Source: an uncultured Deferribacteraceae bacterium (GTDB taxonomy: Bacteria; Chrysiogenota; Deferribacteres; Deferribacterales; Mucispirillaceae). Taken from it: 6,753 bases of DNA. Positions 1 to 5,299 of the stretch are shown piece by piece. The stretch is taken from NCBI GenBank assembly GCA_947039055.1, contig CAMQYB010000107.1:1-6753 (forward strand), given 5' to 3'. The notes below the pieces were generated by a model. That model had not been told where the DNA came from and did not search any database. It was given only the letters and a program-made list of their open reading frames with translations. A program made the position numbers and the translations under genes. The first letter of the stretch is position 1. Each line of letters begins with the position of its first letter.

Positions 1-50
1 ACATTATATTATATTATTTTTTATTATGCTCACTTTTGGAGAATTTTAAT

Positions 51-1175
51 ATGAAACCTTTTAACATCAATCTACTTGTCATCACAATTTTATCTATGTT
101 TATAATTTCATGTGCTTATAAATCTCCACTTATTACCTATCAAGAGAGGATAGATGAGGCTCAAGAATTATGTTATAAAAGCGATGCAAACGGTTGTTAC
201 GATTTAGGTGTTATATATATAGAGGGTATGATCGTTGAGCAAGATGCGGATATTGCGTTCGATTATTTTAATAGAGCGTGTAATGGTGGCAGTATGGCAG
301 GTTGTACTGATCTTGGAATGTTATATTATGAAAATTTAGGAACGGTTGAACAAGATTTTGATAAGGCGTTTATGTTATTTGAAAAGGCGTGCGATAATGA
401 TTATATGCTTGCGTGTTCAGATCTTGGACACATGTATTCAGATGGTGCTGGCGTTAAGCAAGATTTTGATAAAGCTGTAAATTTATTTAAAAAAGCGTGC
501 ATAGGTTCTGATATGTTTGGCTGTGTAAATCTTGGGTATATGTATTATAACGGTAGAGGTTTAGAGCAGGATTATAGCAAAGCTATAGAGTTATATGAGC
601 GAGCGTGTAACGGTGAAACTTTTGAAGGTTGTTACAATTTAGGTGTTATGTATCAGTTTGGAACAGGTGTTGAAAGTAATCCTAGCAAGGCTATAGAATT
701 TTACGAACGTGCTTGTAAAGGTGGAATGTCAGAGGCTTGTTTTCAGCTAGGTTTAACATATTATATAGGACACGATTTAGAAAGATATCCTAAATATGCA
801 GGCAAAGAGGTCAAACAAGATTTTAGTAAAGCTGTTGATTGGTACGAGAAAGCTTGCGACGACGGACACCTTCAAAGTTGTGTTGCTGTTGCATCACTTT
901 ATGATTTAGGACAAGGAGCTACAGAGAACCATGAACGAGCTAGAAAGCTGTATGAAAAAGCTTGTGATGGTGGATATCCGAACGGTTGTTCAGTTCTTGG
1001 ATATATATATGAGAACGGTAAAGGTACGGATATTAATTTTGAAAAATCATTAAGTTTTTACAAAAGATCGTGCGATCAAAACTTTATGTATTCATGTGAT
1101 GAGTTTAATGAGTTGTATGATAAGGCATGTACTAATAATTCAAAACCTGAGCCGTATTGTACAAAATATAAATAG
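51..1175 (+). CDS. Sel1-like repeat, cysteine-rich lipoprotein (Hcp-like)
   Basis: Predicted 374-residue lipoprotein built almost wholly of Sel1-like (TPR-related) helical repeats. The N-terminus has a hydrophobic stretch (about residues 8-20) ending in the lipobox IISC, with Cys21 as the lipidation site. Nine repeats each carry a C-x7-C pair, starting at C41/C49, C77/C85 and C114/C122, plus a last pair near the C-terminus (C-x9-C). Typical repeat text is LGxMYxxGxGVxQDxxKAxxLYEKAC. This cysteine ladder matches the Helicobacter cysteine-rich (Hcp) family, where each pair forms a disulfide stapling two helices, so a periplasmic or surface location is expected. Sel1 proteins usually serve as protein-binding scaffolds; the partner is unknown. 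The repeat after the sixth pair has an insertion of about 11 residues (HDLERYPKYA region). The ATG at 51 is chosen because GGAG at 38-41 sits 9 bases before it; the in-frame TTG at 36 overlaps that SD. creD follows after 83 bases. Hcp proteins are often mis-annotated as beta-lactamases; no such activity is claimed. Confidence 0.9.
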   Translation: MKPFNINLLVITILSMFIISCAYKSPLITYQERIDEAQELCYKSDANGCYDLGVIYIEGMIVEQDADIAFDYFNRACNGGSMAGCTDLGMLYYENLGTVEQDFDKAFMLFEKACDNDYMLACSDLGHMYSDGAGVKQDFDKAVNLFKKACIGSDMFGCVNLGYMYYNGRGLEQDYSKAIELYERACNGETFEGCYNLGVMYQFGTGVESNPSKAIEFYERACKGGMSEACFQLGLTYYIGHDLERYPKYAGKEVKQDFSKAVDWYEKACDDGHLQSCVAVASLYDLGQGATENHERARKLYEKACDGGYPNGCSVLGYIYENGKGTDINFEKSLSFYKRSCDQNFMYSCDEFNELYDKACTNNSKPEPYCTKYK

Positions 1176-1196
1176 AGTTTAGGATTAAGAATGATA

Positions 1197-1225
1197 TTGA
1201 TTTTTAATATAAACTAAAGTATCGT
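1197..1225 (+). promoter_or_regulatory. possible sigma70-like promoter for creD
   Basis: TTGATT at 1197-1202 and TATCGT at 1220-1225 are separated by 17 bases, each matching 4 of 6 consensus positions. It lies in the 83-base gap after the Sel1 gene, about 34 bases upstream of the first creD start. In such AT-rich DNA this could be chance; co-transcription with the upstream gene is equally possible because no terminator is seen between them. Confidence 0.25.
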
Positions 1226-1250
1226 ATTAGGTTAATAGTGTTAATTTTCT

Positions 1251-1256
1251 AGGGGG
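1251..1256 (+). promoter_or_regulatory. ribosome binding site for the long form of creD
   Basis: AGGGGG lies just before three closely spaced in-frame ATGs at 1259, 1268 and 1271. Spacing is 2 bases from the last G to the first ATG (5 if only AGG pairs) and 11 to the second, so the exact first residue of the long form is undecided within five residues. Confidence 0.5.
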
Positions 1257-1258
1257 TA

Positions 1259-2785
1259 ATGTTTGATATGATGATTGGTGTTTTATTATCAGCAGGAGTA
1301 ACGATCGGTATAGTTGTAGCAGTAGTTATTGCGATATATCAAGGTGTGAAATATTTTAATGGTGGAGACACCGTATCAAAGAGTATAAATAATATATCTA
1401 ACGGCGAAAGCGTTGATGTGAATAATAATAGTAATAATAATATCTCTAAAGGGGGCAATATGAAGTGGACATCGGGGCTAGGTTTTAAGATTGTAATAAT
1501 TTTTGCGTTAGGTTTTTTGATGCTTATACCAGCTGGTTTTATAAATGAGATAGTTCGTGATAGAGTTGGTTATCAGCGTGATGCAGTAAAGTCTGTAATT
1601 GAACCGATAGGTGGAGAGTTATATTTAAGTGGAGTGCTTCTTGCCATTCCGTATAAGAATAAAGTATATAATGAAGATAAGAACGTTACTACTTATACAA
1701 ATCATTATACATATGTTTCTCCTGAAAATTATATGGTAGAAGGTGATATTGAAACATCAATTTTAAATAGAGGTATTTTTAAGATTCCTACATTTTCATC
1801 AGACATAAAAATAAACGGTAATTTTGAAAAATTTGTATCTAACAAAGAGGGTGATGTAGGATTTTTTGCGTATGATATGAGCAAAGCTTTTTTAGTTGTT
1901 GGTACAGGAAACAAGAAAGGGCTTAAGAAAGTACCAGTAATAAAAATCGGTGATACAGTATTAAAAGAGAATGAAGCTCCTTTATCTAAAGATATAGCAT
2001 TTTTTAGTAATTCATTTATTTATAAATTACCACAAAAATATTTACAAAACGGTTTTAAGTTTGATACAAGTGTAGCGATACAGGGTGCTAACTCTATCAA
2101 TATAAGACCACTTAATAGTCAGAACACATTTTCACTTTCATCAAAATGGAGAGACCCATCGTTTACAGGTGGCTGGGTTCCGTCTAGTAGAGATGTAACA
2201 GATGAAGGGTTTAAAGTGACATGGGAAGTTCCAGGCTTTAACACTTCACTTCCTAAGGTTTGGGATACAGAGAGTAGATCGTATAATCAATTTTCAGAAA
2301 GCAATTATATCACTACAGATTTTTTACTTCTAAGTGATAATTATAAGAAAACTGTAAAGAGTATTAAGTACGCACTGCTATTTATATTCATACCATTTTT
2401 TGCACTCTTTTTATCGGAGTTACGCAATAAAAAACCGTTACATTTTATTCAATACTGTTTAGTTGGATTTGCGAATGTAATATTCTTTTTACTACTATTA
2501 TCTATATCAGAACATCTATCATTTAATCTTAGTTACTTTATATCAGCTATAATGGTAACATCCATTGTATCGTTGTATGCAGGGTTTATTACTAACACTC
2601 AGAAAGTTGGTATAAGTATAGCGATCGTGCAACTATGTTCGTATATTTTTCTGTTTGGAATTCTTCAACTTACAGATTATGCGTTAGTTGTAGGATCTGT
2701 CGGACTGTTTATGATAATTGCAGCTGCGATGTATATAACAAGAAATATTAACTGGTTTAATCCTCTTTCAAAAGAAGATAATTAA
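1259..2785 (+). CDS. creD: CreD-family inner membrane protein with N-terminal extension
   Basis: Recognised as CreD (Cet), an inner-membrane protein of poorly known function, tied to envelope integrity and, in enterobacteria, to the CreBC two-component system. In the 508-residue form, residues 77-95 are the first family membrane helix, about 97-365 a large periplasmic domain, and 371-500 five closely packed helices. Family-typical text includes SKWRDPSFTGGWVPSSRDV (from about 295), LLLLSISEH and MYITRNINWF. Residues 1-67 are not part of the usual family: they add another hydrophobic helix (about 6-27) and an Asn/Ser-rich linker encoded partly by AAT triplets. A second in-frame ATG at 1460 (Met68) has its own strong SD (GGGGG, 1451-1455) and would give 441 residues, close to the roughly 450 of E. 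coli CreD. Either start, or both, may be used. No creBC genes are in the window. A strong terminator follows. The family call is firm; the start is not. Confidence 0.92.
   Translation: MFDMMIGVLLSAGVTIGIVVAVVIAIYQGVKYFNGGDTVSKSINNISNGESVDVNNNSNNNISKGGNMKWTSGLGFKIVIIFALGFLMLIPAGFINEIVRDRVGYQRDAVKSVIEPIGGELYLSGVLLAIPYKNKVYNEDKNVTTYTNHYTYVSPENYMVEGDIETSILNRGIFKIPTFSSDIKINGNFEKFVSNKEGDVGFFAYDMSKAFLVVGTGNKKGLKKVPVIKIGDTVLKENEAPLSKDIAFFSNSFIYKLPQKYLQNGFKFDTSVAIQGANSINIRPLNSQNTFSLSSKWRDPSFTGGWVPSSRDVTDEGFKVTWEVPGFNTSLPKVWDTESRSYNQFSESNYITTDFLLLSDNYKKTVKSIKYALLFIFIPFFALFLSELRNKKPLHFIQYCLVGFANVIFFLLLLSISEHLSFNLSYFISAIMVTSIVSLYAGFITNTQKVGISIAIVQLCSYIFLFGILQLTDYALVVGSVGLFMIIAAAMYITRNINWFNPLSKEDN
1448..1462 (+). 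promoter_or_regulatory. internal ribosome binding site and start codon within creD
   Basis: AAAGGGGG at 1448-1455 is followed after CAAT by an in-frame ATG at 1460-1462 (Met68 of the long form). The SD is at least as strong as the one at the gene start and better spaced. The protein begun here starts MKWTSGLGFK and corresponds to the canonical CreD N-terminus, with one helix before the periplasmic domain. Confidence 0.55.
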
Positions 2786-2817
2786 TATTATAATAAGTTT
2801 TTAATTAGAGATTTATT

Positions 2818-2857
2818 AATAGAGTTATCGCTGTGAAAAGGGTAACTCTATTTTTTT
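2818..2857 (+). terminator. intrinsic terminator after creD
   Basis: The arms AATAGAGTTA (2818-2827) and TAACTCTATT (2843-2852) pair perfectly over 10 bp, extendable inward by a T-G wobble and a C-G pair. The T run spans 2851-2857. It lies 32 bases after the creD stop and ends 33 bases before the asparaginase start, so the next gene probably needs its own promoter or readthrough. Confidence 0.88.
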
Positions 2858-2861
2858 AGAT

Positions 2862-2879
2862 ATTTATATTAATATAAAT
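2862..2879. promoter_or_regulatory. perfect 18-bp AT-only palindrome before the asparaginase RBS
   Basis: ATTTATATTAATATAAAT is a perfect inverted repeat without spacer, ending one base before the GGAGAG Shine-Dalgarno of the asparaginase gene (2881-2886). It fills most of the space between the upstream terminator and that RBS, where a promoter would have to lie, and it contains -10-like hexamers (TATATT, TAATAT). An operator or promoter element is possible, but AT-only palindromes arise easily by chance in this base composition. Confidence 0.4.
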
Positions 2880-2890
2880 TGGAGAGAATT

Positions 2891-3868
2891 ATGTTAGATA
2901 AAAAAGTAGTAGTTATAACAACAGGTGGAACGATCGCTATGCGTTACGATGAGGCAACAAGTGGATTACTGCCAGCTGTCAGTGGACAAGAATTAATGAA
3001 CGCAGTGCCAGAGTTAAAAAACGTATGCAAAATTGAAGTTGTAGAGTTTTCAAATATACCAAGTCCACATATGACACCTAAGATGATGAAAGCGTTAGGT
3101 GATAAAGTTGATGAGATTGCAACAGATAAAAACGTTGCAGGGATAGTTATAACTCATGGTACAGATACACTTGAAGAGACAGCATATTTTTTAGATTTAT
3201 ATATCAAAACAGAGAAACCAGTTGTATTCACAGGATCAATGCGAGGTGCAACAGAGATCGGTTTTGATGGTGCTAGAAATATTTTAAACGCTGTAAAAGT
3301 TGCATCAACTGAAACTGTAATATCTAAGGGTGTAATGGTGGTGTTTAATGATACTATTCATTCAGCAGAGGACGTTATAAAAACTCATACGACAAATGTT
3401 GATACTTTTAAGTCACCATTCTCTGGTGCGATAGGATACGTTGATAGTGATAAAGTTATATTTAAACGTGATCGAGTTAATAGAGTGAAAATTGATACGA
3501 ATAATATAGAGGAGAGTATATATCTTATAAAATGTTTTACAGGTATGAACTCAGATATATTTGATTTTCTAATTGATAAAAAAATCGCAGGCGTTGTTGT
3601 TGAGGGTTTCGGTCGTGGCAATCTTCCACCGTTAATAGTAGATGGTATTAAGAGTATGATCGATGCGAATATTATAGTTGTTTTGGTAAGTCGTGTGATT
3701 GAGGGCAGGGTGCTTGATGTGTACTCATATATCGGTGGAGTTAAACCTATGAAAGAGGTTGGAGTGATACTTGGAGGTGAGTTAACAGGACAGAAAGCAA
3801 GATTAAAATTGATGCTATTGATGGGTAGGTATCGTACTAAAAATGAGATAGAAAAGTATTTTGATTGA
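2891..3868 (+). CDS. L-asparaginase / glutamin-(asparagin-)ase family, cytoplasmic
   Basis: 325-residue enzyme predicted to hydrolyse L-asparagine to aspartate and ammonia. The first active-site motif is TTGGTIA with nucleophile Thr14; the second is HGTDTLEETAYF (from His89) with Thr91-Asp92; Lys164 in VIKTHT completes the Thr-Lys-Asp triad. These match Thr12, Thr89-Asp90 and Lys162 of E. coli AnsB. Other family signatures are FSNIPSPHMTP and GSMRGATEIGFDGARN. There is no signal peptide (starts MLDKKVVVITTGG), so it should be cytoplasmic, although its text resembles type II enzymes more than AnsA. The flexible loop after the nucleophile reads GLLPAVSG, with Leu26 where AnsA and AnsB have the catalytic Tyr; Tyr19 is the only Tyr nearby. 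The ATG at 2891 is chosen because GGAG at 2881-2884 is 6 bases before it; the in-frame TTG at 2879 overlaps the SD. It stands alone between a terminator and a gene with its own candidate promoter. Glutaminase side activity cannot be judged. Confidence 0.93.
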   Translation: MLDKKVVVITTGGTIAMRYDEATSGLLPAVSGQELMNAVPELKNVCKIEVVEFSNIPSPHMTPKMMKALGDKVDEIATDKNVAGIVITHGTDTLEETAYFLDLYIKTEKPVVFTGSMRGATEIGFDGARNILNAVKVASTETVISKGVMVVFNDTIHSAEDVIKTHTTNVDTFKSPFSGAIGYVDSDKVIFKRDRVNRVKIDTNNIEESIYLIKCFTGMNSDIFDFLIDKKIAGVVVEGFGRGNLPPLIVDGIKSMIDANIIVVLVSRVIEGRVLDVYSYIGGVKPMKEVGVILGGELTGQKARLKLMLLMGRYRTKNEIEKYFD

Positions 3869-3912
3869 TGATTATAATATAGTGATTTAAAGATGAATAT
3901 ATATATGGTAGG

Positions 3913-3949
3913 ACAGTTTTAATTATTTACAATATTTGTTAATTACTGT
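3913..3949. repeat. imperfect inverted repeat upstream of the OMP-like gene
   Basis: The left arm ACAGT-ttt-AATTA (3913-3925) and right arm TAATT-ACTGT (3940-3949) pair over 10 bp with a 3-base bulge, around a 14-base AT-rich loop. The following TTGTTTTAAAG has only a short T tract, so it is not a convincing terminator for the asparaginase gene. It spans the -35 and touches the -10 of the candidate promoter at 3926-3954, so an operator is the other reading. Confidence 0.45.
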
Positions 3950-3954
3950 ATTGT
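3926..3954 (+). promoter_or_regulatory. candidate promoter of the OMP-like gene
   Basis: TTTACA (3926-3931, 5 of 6 to the -35 consensus) and TATTGT (3949-3954, 4 of 6 to the -10) are 17 bases apart. Transcription would begin near 3961 and give a leader of about 35 bases. The -35 sits inside the loop of the inverted repeat 3913-3949. Confidence 0.4.
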
Positions 3955-3995
3955 TTTAAAGTGGTAAATAATAAATATTTAACTAGGGAGATATG

Positions 3996-5069
3996 ATGAA
4001 ACATATTACTTTTTTACTTTCAATATTTCTGTTTTCAACTTCTGTAATGGCACAAGATATAGATCCATTTGATGTAGATATGAAAAGACCAATTAACTCA
4101 CCAGTAGACAGTGCAACTAATAAATCAGACAATAAGAAAGCTAACAAGAAAGATAACAAAACTGATACAAAGGATAAAAAATCAACTCCAGTCAAAAATG
4201 ATAGTAACGGTAAAACAGTTATTTTAGATAATATAACTATTGATAAGGACGGATCATCAACTGAAGTTGATAGCAGAATTGTAGTTCCAACAGATAATAA
4301 AACAACTCCTAATAATAAAGTGAATGACAATAAAACTGCTGACAATAAAACTGCAACAAATAATAAATCAACTACAGTTACTGGAGACAACGGAACAACT
4401 ACTACCAATAAAGTAACGAGTGTGTTAAACGATAACGGCACAACTACAACGACAAATGTTACAACGGTATCAAGTGGAAGTGGAACAACAACTACAACCA
4501 CAACGACTACAACAACTGCTACGGCTATTGCTACAGATAATATTTCTGTAGCAGGGGACAATGCAACGGCGTTAGTCAAGAAAGAGGGTTTCTTTAGCGG
4601 GAAACCTTTTACAGGGCTTGATGGCAAGCAGATATTTTATGTTATGGTAACTGGTGGATATTCATCATCAGATGGACGAGGCAAGTTCAATTCATATCCA
4701 GGTGTATTAATCGGAGCGACAGTTGGTAAACAGTTTTTTAAATATTTTGCAGCAGAGGGATTTATCGGTTATAATTCAGCATATTTTAAGAGTATAGAGT
4801 TAAGAGGTTACGCATTGCTTCAGCGTGTTATTCGTTTATCGGATAACAAATATGTGATCCCGAGTGCTGGTATAGGTGTATCACTTGCGACATCACAAAC
4901 ATCAAGTGGTGGTACAGGTGTTAATGATAGTGATATAGGTCTATCTGGTAAACTTGGTGTTAGGTTTATTATGGGAAGAGTTATGTTTGGTGCAAGTATT
5001 GATTACACAGGAAGATTTTTAGTTCATAGTTCGTTTTCAGTATTAGCTGAAGTAGGTTTAATATTCTAA
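3996..5069 (+). CDS. secreted protein: Thr/Asn/Asp-rich linker plus outer-membrane beta-barrel-like domain
   Basis: 357-residue exported protein of unknown function. Residues 1-19 form a type I signal peptide (MKHITFLLSIFLF core, cleavage expected after VMA before Gln20). Residues about 30-198 are low complexity, first Lys/Asp/Asn-rich, then Thr/Asn-rich with 11 consecutive Thr at 164-174. From about 212 to 357 the sequence alternates polar and hydrophobic/aromatic residues in some eight strand-like stretches (FYVMVTGGY, LIGATVGKQFF, GYALLQRVIRL, IGLSGKLGVRFIMG, MFGASIDYTGRFL) and ends VLAEVGLIF. A C-terminal Phe after alternating hydrophobics is typical of BAM-assembled outer-membrane barrels. 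The linker contains 13 N-x-[S/T] sequons between N42 and N189. It has no Cys. ATG at 3996 is preferred over ATG at 3993 because AGGGAG (3985-3990) is 5 bases before it instead of 2. The linker could be periplasmic or surface-exposed. The barrel call rests on pattern, not on a recognised family. Confidence 0.8.
   Translation: MKHITFLLSIFLFSTSVMAQDIDPFDVDMKRPINSPVDSATNKSDNKKANKKDNKTDTKDKKSTPVKNDSNGKTVILDNITIDKDGSSTEVDSRIVVPTDNKTTPNNKVNDNKTADNKTATNNKSTTVTGDNGTTTTNKVTSVLNDNGTTTTTNVTTVSSGSGTTTTTTTTTTTATAIATDNISVAGDNATALVKKEGFFSGKPFTGLDGKQIFYVMVTGGYSSSDGRGKFNSYPGVLIGATVGKQFFKYFAAEGFIGYNSAYFKSIELRGYALLQRVIRLSDNKYVIPSAGIGVSLATSQTSSGGTGVNDSDIGLSGKLGVRFIMGRVMFGASIDYTGRFLVHSSFSVLAEVGLIF
4485..4517 (+). 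repeat. 11-codon threonine run in the OMP-like gene
   Basis: Eleven Thr codons in a row use all four synonyms (ACA six times, ACT three, ACC and ACG once each). The DNA is therefore not a clean trinucleotide microsatellite, although the encoded tract is a homopolymer. Confidence 0.9.
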
Positions 5070-5299
5070 AAAAAATATTATTACTGTTTTGATGTATCAT
5101 CACATGAGTGATATATAGTTGAACAGTTAGAGTAACAGAGTATAGTAACAATCAAACTATAGTAGCAGTAGTAAAAACAACGGTAACAACAATAAATAAA
5201 AATAAAAAATTTCACATAAATAGAGATTAAAGATCTAAGCCATATAGTTTAAGTATATTTAATTTTGGTATTTATATTACAAATCTATAGAGTTGATTT
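5070..5299. other. intergenic gap between convergent genes
   Basis: This 230-base stretch separates the ends of the OMP-like gene (+) and the MFS gene (-). It holds a nested hairpin candidate (5083-5127) and a purine/A-rich and AAC/AGT-triplet-rich tract at about 5124-5210 that resembles in composition the low-complexity linker of the upstream gene. No open frame with a start and RBS, no tRNA-like fold and no canonical stem plus T run were seen on either strand. Confidence 0.6.
5083..5127. other. nested hairpin candidate downstream of the OMP-like gene
   Basis: The outer arms are ACTGTT (5083-5088) and AACAGT (5122-5127). Inside is a stem TAT-c-ATCAC (5095-5103) with GTGATATA (5108-5115), 8 bp with one bulged C, closed by the loop ATGA. 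No T run follows, so it does not fit a standard intrinsic terminator; it could be a 3' UTR stabilising structure or chance. Confidence 0.3.

Noticed and set aside
36..50. TTG start at 36 for the Sel1 gene, and likewise TTG at 2879 for the asparaginase gene
   Set aside because: In both cases the TTG overlaps the Shine-Dalgarno that serves the ATG 12-15 bases further on, and the additional residues are charged and precede the signal peptide or first strand.
1729..1914. - strand open frame inside creD; similarly 3385-3621 inside the asparaginase gene
   Set aside because: Both are shadows of strongly recognised + strand genes with no RBS or family pattern of their own.
3983..4627. Long - strand open frame coding for a valine/leucine-rich, apparently hydrophobic protein opposite the OMP-like gene
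   Set aside because: It is the mirror of the Thr/Asn-rich linker (ACN codons read as Val-type codons backwards). The + strand frame has a signal peptide, an SD and a barrel-like end; the antisense frame has none of these.
5061..5080. AATATT...AATATT pair across the OMP-like gene's stop codon as a terminator
   Set aside because: AT-only 6-bp stem with no T run after it; too weak to call.
5119..5129. 11-mer TTGAACAGTTA, the inverse complement of TAACTGTTCAA found in each 56-bp unit
   Set aside because: An 11-base match between a short repeat and 6.7 kb of AT-rich DNA is plausible by chance, and the flanks do not extend the match.
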